A DNA stretch of 64,000 nucleotides from NCBI RefSeq assembly GCF_901933205.1, contig NC_044572.1, forward strand, positions 63,336,965 to 63,400,964, given 5' to 3'. The notes beneath the pieces were generated by a model that was given only the letters and a program-made list of their open reading frames with translations, searched no databases and was not told the DNA's origin. The position numbers and the translations under genes are program-made. Positions 1 to 9,576 of this stretch are shown here, piece after piece; within the stretch, counting starts at the first letter, position 1, and the number at the start of each line of letters is the position of its first letter. This stretch comes from Camarhynchus parvulus. Its lineage: Eukaryota; Chordata; Aves; Passeriformes; Thraupidae.

Positions 1-132
1 CCATGCCAGGTTATCTGCACGGTGGTTTTCGTTTGGCAGGACCGGCTTCACCTCCGAAGGCAGGCTGGTGGCAGGGATTTCTCGCTTCTTAGGTGGCAAG
101 CATTCATTGCTCCTCTCTTGGTTGGATTTCAT
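1..132 (-). CDS. ATXN1: Ataxin-1, N-terminal 44 codons (partial; continues past the left edge)
   Basis: Reading the minus strand from the ATG at 132-130 gives 44 uninterrupted codons beginning MKSNQERSNECLPPKKRE and ending NHRADNLAW at the window edge. The ERSNECLPPKKREIPATS stretch matches the conserved amino terminus of vertebrate ataxin-1. The paralogue ATXN1L begins MKPVHERSQECLPPKKRD, so MKSNQERSN and EIPATS point to ATXN1 itself. After residue 23 the sequence drifts from human while keeping the NHR and terminal AW positions. The start has A at -3. Ataxin-1 is a nuclear and cytoplasmic RNA-binding co-regulator that complexes with Capicua through its AXH domain. That domain and the polyglutamine region, if present in this species, lie beyond the left edge. 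In mammals the coding sequence occupies only the last two exons, which fits the start sitting just inside a spliced exon. The identity is firm; the completeness of the gene cannot be judged here. Confidence 0.97.
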   Translation of the reverse strand, partial: MKSNQERSNECLPPKKREIPATSLPSEVKPVLPNENHRADNLAW

Positions 133-163
133 CTTTCGCCGTCCCCCCTCCACTGTGCTTGCT

Positions 164-253
164 TCACTGTCTGGCTGGCTCTGATTTCAGTCTGATAAAC
201 GGAAAGTCACATTTGATTTCTGCAGGGGATCCAGTGACTTCATGAGGAATCAT
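164..253 (-). other. Upstream ORF 1 in the ATXN1 leader (29 codons)
   Basis: The ATG at 253-251 opens a 29-codon frame starting MIPHEVTGSPAEIK and stopping at TGA 166-164, 31 nt before the main start. It is not in frame with ataxin-1. Its context is GAG-ATG-A, with a purine at -3, so some initiation is plausible. If used, it would limit translation of ataxin-1 by requiring reinitiation. Whether the peptide itself matters is unknown. The call depends on the exon starting at 292. Confidence 0.6.
187..243 (-). other. Upstream ORF 2 (18 codons), with a start-stop element inside
   Basis: The ATG at 243-241 opens 18 codons (MKSLDPLQKSNVTFRLSD) ending at TGA 189-187. It overlaps uORF 1 in another frame. 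It is in frame with ataxin-1 but its stop prevents an N-terminal extension. Within it, at 212-207, the six bases ATGTGA form a minimal start-stop uORF, an arrangement known in other genes to stall or reset ribosomes. All three lie within 90 nt. Confidence 0.55.
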
Positions 254-292
254 CTCCCTGTGAGCACGATCCTCCGACAGCTCCTCTGGATT

Positions 293-337
293 CTGCAACG
301 AAAGGGTGGGCAAGGGAGACTGAAGTCATATCGTCAG
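293..337 (-). promoter_or_regulatory. Splice acceptor, pyrimidine tract and branch point of the ATXN1 coding exon
   Basis: On the minus strand the bases just before the exon read CTCCCTTGCCCACCC, then TTTCGTTGCAG, ending at 293. This is a long pyrimidine tract closing in CAG. A good branch-point match, TTGCTGAC, has its A opposite position 334, about 42 nt from the exon; a second TGAC lies closer. It is the best 3' splice site near the ATXN1 start and sets the exon boundary at 292. Confidence 0.85.
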
Positions 338-3300
338 CAATGAGAAATGAAAACAAATAAGCAGAGACCCTGAATTAGCAAACAGGAAAAAGAACTCTGA
401 AAAAATAAATAAAAATGGTCAGGCATTGCCACTCTCACATTAAGGAGCAGTTGACAGCTAGCTATGCTGTAAATAGCAGAAAAATCCTGGGCATGTCTGG
501 AAAACATTAAAAAATTTAGACATATCAGAAACAACCTGGCCATAACTTGGCACATTTAGCAACAGTTATTTATTTCCCAAGGCCCATTCTCCTTTCTCTA
601 TGAAAACCCTCCATGCCTCTATGGAGCCTGCTTTGTTCTTCCAGCTTCTTCTTCCCCTGCAATGACGACACTGCCTTCACCCTAACGTGCCCTAAAAAAC
701 ATGGGCACACAGCAGGGAGCCCCAAGGAACAGGCACACACAAAATATTGTTAGCAACAAGCCACGGTGAGTGGTGCAGAGGGAGGGTGGTGTGTCACTCC
801 TAAACCCCTGAAACCCAGAGACACCGGCAGGGCGACTTCACGTGACACCTTGCAGGGCTGTGGAGGCAGCAGCTGCCTCCTGTCCCCACTGCACACCACA
901 GCTCATTACAGGGACACGTGTGCTTCATCTCCCAGTCTGGCAATGAAGCTCAGCCACGCGAGCTATTTACAGCAGCAGCCCAGAGCCAGGGATGGATCTG
1001 AGCCAGGTTTTTGATGTCTGGTGGGGTTTTTTTGACCCAGTGCTTTGAACTCCCTCTGCTACTGATGCCTCACATTCAGGTGTCCAGGCAGGACTCTGCT
1101 GGGAAGAGCTCCCTGCCACATGCAGGTAGGCCAGAGCCAGATGCTGGCACCATATCCATCTCTGGCAGGATCCAACCCCACTCTTTCTTAGCCCCTGCTG
1201 CACCACAGAGGCTGTTGGTACCACACTCATGGCCATGGCCATAGGTCCATGAGTTTGACTCAGGTGTCCTCAGCCTTGGGGACACCTGCCCAGAACTGCT
1301 CAGAAAAGTGTGTTTGAGTTTCCTGATCCAAATAATGAGCCCCCACCACTGTAAAATTTCGCGGTTTCATATTGGGTGATTTTGCTGTTGGAGCAAGTAA
1401 GTTGCTTTCTCTGCATCACCAATTTCATCCAAAGGCAACAAAATCTTCCTAACTCTTCTATTACTCGCTAAAGAAAATAGCCTAACGGTAATGTGTTTCA
1501 CATTTACTCTCTTCCTGAAACCTTGCCTTGCCTAATCAACCTTCATGAAGAGTGAAACTTTTCCTCAGCCCCTGTCCAGCCACCACCTGTCATCTGCATT
1601 TCTGGCTGTTTTGAAAGTTGTTCAAGAATGGGTGATGAGAAGCCATGCACCTCACGTGAGTGGCAGCTCAACAAGAAAAGCATGCATTACATGTAAGAAG
1701 AATAGAGAGAAAGAATTAAGAGTGAATGTGAAAGAAGATGGAAATAGGATATAGCCCACTTTAAAGGGAATGCTGAGCAGCAGTAATGATACTTATCTTA
1801 TGGCAAGTAATATTCCTTTGGGGGATTTCTTTCCCTGCTGCCTCACTTCTAATGAACAATAAGCCTGATGTTTATATGTGTATGAAGTACTTTGAAGACA
1901 CACTAGACTCAGATTAAACCTATCTTTAAAAGCACTCTTTACGTTTATGGTCCTCCAAGTTGCTGTAAGCCTGCAGGAAAAGTCCAAACCTTCTAATGGT
2001 TTGATACAATCAGTCTTAAGTTAATTACTCCATTCTTTAAATATTGATAAACAGTAATGAAACACCAACAGCTAGAGCTGGAGAAGGAGGGTAAAGCACT
2101 GTTTCAGGGTAGATTCCCTGGCTCTGAGGAGATAGGGAGGATGAAAGAACTCAGGGAAGCTTCAGATGTGCAAGGGCTGGTGTCACCCAGGGCACAGCAG
2201 CCCAGGCAATATCCTGACCTGCCCTGGTCTGTCAGCACCATCACCTCGGCACCGCGGCTGCGGCGACGAGGGCAGCCAGGAGACAGGGCCCTGCTTGATC
2301 AGCATGGGCCTTCCCCCTCTCCTAACAGTTGCTCAGCGTGTCTTGGCAACAGCTAAAATTATTATATTACACATGACTTACAGATTTTTCTTTTTAAGTT
2401 CGACTAAAAATAAAACTGCCGAGCTCACATTTGCGCAGTCATCCTTGGTTAACTTTAGCTCTCTGTAGCCTTCTGCCCCAGGCAGTCGGCTTGGGTAGGT
2501 AAGTCAGCAGATCCTGGCCCAGGCAGCTGCCCACGGGGGACATCCTCAGAATGGGATGCTCATCCTGCTCCCCCTGCCATGGGGAGCTCGTGCTGGGCTT
2601 GGACAATCCTCCAATCTCTTCTGGAACATGAGATGCAAATCCAGAATTTCAATACGCTCCCACAGGGAAAAGCTGGGAGCGGAGGCAGAGGGCTGGCTTC
2701 TCTGCCTGCAACAGAGCAGAGAGCTTGTACATGGGACTGAATAGGGACAGGCTCTTTTGCCGTGATGGGTAAACCAGGCTCCCCAAAACCAGTGGTTCCA
2801 AAAGTCTGAGGCATCTGGGTTCAGCTTCTCTGCATCAAAAGTAGTACTGTGAAGCTCTATGAAATGGGGTGAAGTTTCATTATGCAGGAGCTGAAGCAAA
2901 GATTTTATTCTGCTAAATAGCATTGAACCACTGAGGTTTGGGTGGCCTCCAATGTCAAAGCTAACATCCTTCAAAAATACCAAGTACTAACTCTTTTGGG
3001 TTGTGCATTTGGGTTTTTTTGGTGCAAATCCTTCGGATGGCCGACTTCATCTTTACCGGTAACAAAAGGACTGCCCAAAATCTCCTGGAGAACACAGGAG
3101 GAACGAATAAGTTTAATGGAGACAAGGGATGAGGCAGCCATAGAGCAGTGAATACTGCCCCACTTTTTCAGGCACTTCACAGTGAGACTTTGAGCTCTTA
3201 ACAGACACAGGACTGCATTTGCAAAAAATGGAAATATGCAGCATAAAACAGCCTACTTCTACTTCAAGATCTAAAAGTAAAACAGTAACTTTTCAGCATT

Positions 3301-3490
3301 ATTCAAGCTCCAGCAACAGTAAAGATAAGACAGGACTGATTTTGCTTGGGAAGCAATGAAAAGGAGACAACCCAAACAAGAGTGTGTCAAAGGCAAGAGG
3401 TACAAGACCTGGTTAAGCAGTTTTTTGCTGGCTGTCCTAGAAACATGAATGCCTGCCTTCTGTGGTGTGCCGCAGGATTTGTTATTTGCC

Positions 3491-3507
3491 TTTTTTTTTT
3501 TTTTTTT
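3491..3507. repeat. T17 homopolymer
   Basis: An uninterrupted run of 17 T. On the minus strand this is an A-run, but no retroelement body is recognisable beside it. Confidence 0.9.
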
Positions 3508-3616
3508 GATTCAAGACATTTCTCCGACTCTGGAGCTTTCCTTAACTTTAGAGCTGTCAATCATGATTTGTAGATATGCAAATGAGCAGGAAACACCAGG
3601 TGATTTTTTGCTCCTG

Positions 3617-3652
3617 TGTGTGTCACAAGTGCGTGCGTGCGTGCAGGCATGT
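3617..3652. repeat. Short TG / GTGC repeat
   Basis: TGTGTGTG is followed after a gap by four tandem GTGC-type units and ends in GGCATGTGT. It is an imperfect purine-pyrimidine alternating tract. Confidence 0.75.
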
Positions 3653-4553
3653 GTAATTATGGCTGGGAAGGTAAAAGGGACAAAGAGATCAGGGAGAGCA
3701 GCTGGACTTTGGTATCTCTGGCACGGAGTACACATGGAACATTGCTAAACTGTCTGGACAGCCAGTGTCCGCTGGCAGTCTGCCCACACTCAAATTCCTG
3801 GAAAGGCTTAAGGCAGAAAAATAATCACTTGGAGGAGTCACCATCTGGGCTTGCTCTGGTCCCAGAGGGATTGCTCACTGGAGCTCGGGATGTGCATTTT
3901 CATGCAAAACTCCAGGATCTCTTTGCAAGGCACTTTAAATCTCACTGTATTTCCCAAAACAACATTTTTCTACTTATTTAATCTAATAAATTTAAAACAC
4001 AGGAGAGGATATTGGGTTATAGCTTCAGATGCTGACCTCCTTTATTTATCTGAAGTTCACTGCAGCAAAGGTAAAACCAGCAATGCAGAGCGACATGCTG
4101 TGCCCCACCAGCCAGGACTGAGCCTTGGGGTGCAGAGAAGTTGGGGCCAGAACCACAAAGCACAGCAGCACCTGGCTATGCAAACGGTGGGACTTTCACT
4201 GCCTTGAGAAATCAAGCACTTTCTCTGTCCCATGGTGCAGCTAACATCCTTTTTTGGGTCTCTAGACCTCCTTCAAAAATCTGGTCCCTCCATCCTCCTC
4301 TGGTCCCCGACCTTTCTGCAGTTGCCAGCAAGCTCACACCACCATGTGCCAGCAGGAGGAAGGACTGATGCAAGAAGAAAACACCCAAGGGGGGGCAGTC
4401 GTCAGCTTCCAACTTCAGGGGCATTCAATTAAGCCAGTTACTTATTGTCAAAAGGTTCCTTTGATCGCAAATCCTAAAAACACACAGAGTACTATGACCT
4501 TTCAACTTCCACTTTCCAGCTCCAGGTATGACCGACAAACATTTATCCGTGAG

Positions 4554-4577
4554 ATATATCTAGTGCACTAGATATAT
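4554..4577. repeat. 24-bp perfect palindrome
   Basis: The half-site ATATATCTAGTG is followed immediately by its exact reverse complement CACTAGATATAT, with no spacer. It lies about 120 bp from the candidate exon at 4700-4781. Confidence 0.95.
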
Positions 4578-4639
4578 ATTCACTAGAAAAACGGTGTCTC
4601 TCCTCCATCAGACACTGTTGCCCTGCCTGGTACAGAGAT

Positions 4640-5160
4640 GTTAATACAACACTCGCAGAGTCGAGCCCGATACGCGGCTCTTTATGTCTGGGGTGTTACC
4701 GGGCAGATGCAGCAGCGCAGCCCGATGCTCCCGCCTCAAACCACCCGCCCGTCCTATCACGAGTGAGTAATTTCGGCAGCCCTGGAAAGGAGTGAGAAGG
4801 GGAGGCACTTCGTCCCACCTCTCCCCTCCCCTCCAAGGAGGCTGGCATCTCGCAGGATCGGATTCAGAGAGACGAAAAGCCAGACACACTGCAGAGGGCT
4901 CCGCAGCTGCATTGTGCCTCTCAGATCCGTACGCCAGCTTTCTCTCCTCCCCGCTCTACAGCCTGCCCGCTGCCAGCTACATATTCATGGTTGTAGCTGC
5001 TACAGATTCCATCGGCCCTGCCATGTGCAGCTCAGCGCAGGCCAACAATAGCTATAGGAGTTTATTGTCCAACCCGACCAATTTCACAGCTCCCTGGCAG
5101 AATTCCCAGGAGAGCCAACTGCAGAGATCCATTAATAAGGAACATGAAAACCTCTAATAA
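4640..5160. promoter_or_regulatory. Candidate conserved regulatory block
   Basis: This block is richer in CpG than its surroundings between about 4660 and 4870, then becomes a motif-dense AT/GC mosaic. It contains ATATTCAT at 4979, an inverted SOX-like pair (ACAATA at 5045-5050 and TATTGT at 5063-5068) and CCAATTT near 5080. ORFs across it show no known domain. I infer an enhancer or untranslated exon region from texture only; no alignment was possible. Confidence 0.35.
4700..4781 (-). other. Candidate non-coding 5'UTR exon (82 bp)
   Basis: On the minus strand an excellent acceptor, CTCCCCTTCTCACTCCTTTCCAG, abuts position 4781. The donor after 4700, CCCG/GTAACA, is moderate to weak because +5 is C. 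The enclosed 82 bp is CpG-bearing and unlike the AT-rich intron around it. Human ATXN1 has several small untranslated exons before the coding exon, so one at this distance is plausible. It may equally be a decoy acceptor in a regulatory block. Confidence 0.22.
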
Positions 5161-6407
5161 AATTTGAAATTCTCCTCCCAAAATGAAAGGATTCCTGATC
5201 AACACTGCATCCACAAGACGGATTGTCCAGTGCAGTGTTAGTTATTATACTTCTGGGAATCTGCCACAGCAAATTGCTACAGGTTTTGGCACAGTGAGCA
5301 GTGGTTCTGCACGTCCTTCCTCTCCCCAGGCGCGTCAGACAGACTCCCCACAAGACAAAAAGGAAGTGATATCAGCAAACCTCAGGGAGCACATCACCAG
5401 ATAGGAGATGCCCAAAGACTCAATATTCCCATGAATTTAATGGAGGTATGTAGGTACCAGAGTTGAGAGAGGAAGGCTTAGGAGGAAAAAACAGTGTAAG
5501 ACATATTCCCAAAAGGATGGACAGATGATGGAGTTCCTGGACAGCCATTCACGAGCACAAGTGATACAAACTGATTATTAGAAAGCTACTCCACTGGTTA
5601 ACTGTCTGTTTTCCTACTTACCCTGAATTCCGAGGATGAGAAATGTGCATGTCCTAAGTAGGACACTTGCCTCCTGACCTACTATGGTTAGACTGTGCTT
5701 AGTTAATAACACATTGTTATTACGCCTGATAGGTGCTGGTGAACTGCACAGGAATATGGTGCTAACATTATCTTTGGTTTTATTTAAGCTAACTGCTGAA
5801 TGAAGAGTTGGAATTAACTTTCAGCAGTTTGCAGGTTTCTGCCATCAGATCTTCTGGGTGCCATCCCTTCATTCTGCAGCAGGAGAGATGCCCTTATTTT
5901 CAGCATCTGTAGAAGGCACTCCGTGCTCTGGGTGTGCAGCAGACCTTCCTGTCCTTTCTGTGCACACACACAGCGGTGCAGCCACACGTAAGCCTTGCAG
6001 GACTGTGAGTACTGTGGGTGATTTAAACGGATTCACAGCTGCCTACATCCTTAGTTTACACAGAAAAAAGCTTTCAGCAAAGGTGATCCCTCCTCTTCCA
6101 GCATGTTTTGCAGAGAGGTGGTACCAGAGCACACAGTACAAGATGCCAGGGAGGCTGCAAGCAATGAAGCATTTCCTCCAAGAGCCACAAGCTCTCCCCA
6201 TGTCAGGGCTGACATTGGAGGGCTGTGTTGGCCACCCTGCCACCCTCCCAGCCCACCCCACAGCAGCACCCTTGCTCCCCAGCACAGAAACCCCCCCTTG
6301 CAATGCCAAACCTGGGCTCTCAGATGTCAGGAGTCAGGCCCAGCTTCTTGCTTCTGAAACACACGATACTGGTTCACAAATAAAAGATTTATTAAAATTA
6401 TAAAGGT
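5161..6407. other. Intronic block, no gene seen
   Basis: A 181-codon open frame on the plus strand at 5858-6403 has no recognisable domain and low-complexity Pro/Ser/His-rich content; I treat it as chance. No repeat family was recognised. Confidence 0.5.
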
Positions 6408-6472
6408 TGTTATTATTATTATTATTATATTATTATTATTATTTTTATTATTATTATTATTATTATTATTTT
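6408..6472. repeat. (TTA)n microsatellite, interrupted
   Basis: About 65 bp of TTA/ATT units with two interruptions (a TATATT slip near 6428 and a short T run near 6443), followed by T-rich sequence. It is likely polymorphic in length. Confidence 0.95.
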
Positions 6473-9239
6473 TCTTTTAACTTGCCTCTCTGCTGTGTGA
6501 GGCCTTCTTTCAGGATTAAGGTCTCTAGCTTTTTCCCTGCAGCCCACAAGATCAGAAACTAATTAGTTTGGCTAAAAGTGGAATTTCCCTTCTCATCATT
6601 TGACACCAGGAAACGGAATTTTGTGAAATAGCATCAGATATCCACAGATAAAAATGTATGAGCTGACAGTGCTGATTACAGTGAAGTTTCTCTGAGGGTG
6701 AAATGCTGGAGTCCATAGCATTCTGCCTCTGTGGGGGAAAGGAAAGGGTGTAACTGCTAAGTGAGGGTCTGAGCCTGGAGCAAAGCCATTTGAGTGTGCA
6801 CAGCTTGATGTGCAGCTTTGTCTCTCAGCTGCACAACAGAAAGTGCACCTCAGCTGACCCTGCGAGAAGCTGCTCCATCCGCAGCCACAAAGGAAGGTTC
6901 TGGGCCTGCTCAGGCCTGGGGTCTCAGCTCAGGCTGACTGCCAGCTGCATAGTCCCACCATGGCTGGAGCTCGCTCCCAGGAGCTTGATGATTTACCACC
7001 ATGCCACACTGAAGCCTTTGTAGCCTGCCAGAGGCCTGCCAAACCCCTCCAAAGCCCTGCTGCTCCCCAAGTCAGCTGTGCCAGGACATGAGGACCACCA
7101 ACCCAAGATGCTCGGGAAGTCAGCATTCCACAGCACACATACCCAGAGTCTGTGGTGGCAGCATGGAAGCCATGGAGCAAACTCACGTAAATTGAAGTGC
7201 TCTTTCGACCCCACTAACACCAGGACAGAAGGGGGGATCCCACCTTTGCAACTCCACAAGTGGCCAGCACAGCATCCAGTCTTTTATCTCCTGCTTTGCA
7301 GCAACTGCTGCCAGAGCAGGACATGTGACAGTGCTCAGTGACACCCTCTACTCTCACACCCATCCCCTAGAGGTGCTTCTGCAGCTTAAATGAGTGAATA
7401 GAGTTCATTTATAAACAAGTCTAATACAGAAATTACTTTGTTGATGTTTTTCATTTATCTAAAATGTGCCTACAATGTGGCTACAATGGGAGCTGCCTAC
7501 ACAATTTTCCATTGAAAATTTCACGAGTGACTCTAAACGTAGCAACACCCACTCGCCACTCATTTTAACTTGTGACAGAAACTGTCATGCCTGTATGAAC
7601 ACATTTGTACTGCAGATATGTCACACAGGTCTCCTTCCATGTGTCTGAAAATGCTCGCTAACATTCTCTCCATCTTCTGCAAAACAAATTAAGAGAGACG
7701 CCTGGCTTCGCTGCCAGGAGACTTGAATAAGACCCCCACGAAAAATTACAGAAACCGGGGGCGTTTCACCCCTTTGAAGATCCAGCCAGGAACACCAGCA
7801 AGCAGCAGCCAACTCAGAGCAGCCATTTTACAGATAAGCACAGGCACTCACGGGGAGGAGTGTGCCTTTAAGCCTGGCTGATAAGGGGACAGTGTGAGAG
7901 CACGGCTTTAGGGGAAGATTTGGAAAGGTCATCTGCATGCTCAGTGCCTTTCCTTGGAAGTCTTCCCTGCAGACTGCTTCTCTGGTAGATTCCACGTGCC
8001 AGCAAATTAGACTATAATTAGTCCATCTGTAAAGTGTGAAACATGAACTGATGTTAAATTCCCCTTGAAATGGATTCCAACACCTCGCCTTCGCTCAGAC
8101 TTCATTCAGCAAAGCTTGAACTTGAAGCCATTTTGCACCAGCCCTTGCTTACTGCCTCAGTGCACTCTTGGTGCCCTCCCAAATCAGGATGACTGACCAT
8201 CACTACTGAACAAACAGAAAAGCCAGCAGCTCCTGCTGGTCTGAAGGCACATAGCACGTACCCCGGTGCTGCACACAGAGAACGAGTTAAACATCCCCCT
8301 CAGACACCTTTTATTCCTCTAACTCTTTATTTTTTTTTCTTCTTCATTCCAGTCAGCTACATTAGGCATGGGCTGCAGCACCACCCACTCATCCTGCACA
8401 GACCCTCACACTGACCATCTCAGCACTGACATCTCAGGCAGTGTCATAGGGGTCAGTGAATGCAGGAATACACATGAGCAAGAAGAAAGCCAGATCAACT
8501 CTTCTGCACCTTCTCTCTCTCTGAAACACCTCTCCAGGCCTTGCAGCCCACAAAACCAAGTGACTAGTTACTCTCCCTGACTCTGAGTAGGGAGTCTCCC
8601 TCCTGCTTAATGGGGAGCAAGCAGATAAAATGGGCACAGAGCCCAGATCCATCACCCCTGTCACTTGACTGAGACCAGCATGGCAAGGCTGAGATCGCCC
8701 CACTGTTCTGATTAGGCAACACAGAAAACAATCAAAAGAAAATGAAATAATGCAGGATTATACAAACATAGCAGGTTCCACAGTCACAAGCTTCAGCTGC
8801 AATTAAAAAACCCACCCGTTCCAACTAAGAATGCAAATCATCATCGTTGCTCTCAAGCAGGGAACGTTGACAAATGAAGGCGGTGTGCTAACAGGCAGTG
8901 CCAGTACTCTTAATTTAAGTATGTGAGAAACAAAGGTATGTACCATCCGGGGCTGCCAGAAAGAACTTGCCTTAGACAACAATCAAAAAGAACTCTGAGG
9001 ACTTTAAAAAATTGCGTTTTTTAAACAAAAAAACAGATACAAGAAAACCTTTTGCTCTATTTTTCCCAGCCAGGTGAAGAAAGAACAAGAAAACAAAAAA
9101 ATCTCACAGCTCCCATCAAGGTTATTTATATACAAGTTTTGAACTCGGGAACTAAAAAAATTCCTGCGTTGAACCTGTGGGTCCAGTGAATCACAGCTTG
9201 GAAACCTGAATGGATCTTTTGTAAGAGTCACTGAGCCAC
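6473..9239. other. Intronic block, no gene seen
   Basis: Mostly unremarkable. There is a homeobox-like ACTATAATTAG at about 8011 and a POU octamer at 8831-8838. Short ORFs lack domains. Confidence 0.5.
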
Positions 9240-9545
9240 GAGCATGCTTTCTCACCGCTGCGATCACTGCTGTGAAAGCACCTTACCCATGTGCCCCTGG
9301 AAATCCACGGCGCAAGAAAAGTGACTCCCGGCACCAGTGAAATGGACAAGAGGATGACTAGCTACCTGCAGCTGGGTTCAATCCCAGAGCCGAGTAATTA
9401 CTGCAGCCCTCTCCTGTGGCTCATATGGAGCGCAGCATGGAGCTATAAAGCGTTATGCAAGTCTAATGTGCTGCCAGATCTCTTCGAGCCGGCAGCAGCC
9501 AAATCGCTCCCTCCCACCATTGGCTCAGCTTCATTAACTTAATCA
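9240..9545. promoter_or_regulatory. Candidate conserved regulatory block
   Basis: Packed with transcription-factor-like words: GTAATTACTGCAG, the E-box CATATG, GCTATAAAGCG, TTATGCAAG, an inverted CCAAT (CCATTGGCT) and CATTAACTTAATCAGG. Several CpGs sit within it (GAGCCGAG, GAGCGCAG, AAGCGTTA, TTCGAGCCGG) in an otherwise CpG-poor intron, a texture typical of conserved non-coding elements. Conservation has not been tested. Confidence 0.33.
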
Positions 9546-9548
9546 GGT

Positions 9549-9576
9549 ATTCATTCATTCATTCACTCACTCATTC
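9549..9576. repeat. (ATTC)n short tetranucleotide repeat
   Basis: About seven ATTC/ACTC units in a row, ending at the edge of the candidate regulatory block. Confidence 0.85.

Larger units (their letters stand above)
133..292 (-). other. ATXN1: ATXN1 5'UTR part of first coding exon
   Basis: These 160 nt lie between a strong splice acceptor and the ATXN1 start codon on the minus strand. The leader carries three upstream ATGs (first bases at 253, 243 and 212), all closed by stops before the main start. A weaker alternative acceptor, TCCCCTGCAG, would start the exon at 219 and remove the first two upstream ATGs. I prefer the boundary at 292 because its pyrimidine tract is far better. Human ATXN1 likewise has a long leader split over several non-coding exons. 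Confidence 0.85.
338..4553. other. Intronic block, no gene seen
   Basis: Unique-looking intronic DNA. It holds short chance ORFs only, a T17 run at 3491-3507, a GTGC-rich stretch at 3617-3652, perfect POU octamers ATGCAAAT at 2633 and 3576, and a small CpG cluster around 2247-2275 (about six CpG in 30 bp). No recognisable transposon was seen. Confidence 0.6.

Noticed and set aside
5858..6403. 181-codon plus-strand frame
   Set aside because: No domain, and it runs into a TTA microsatellite. Best explained as chance.
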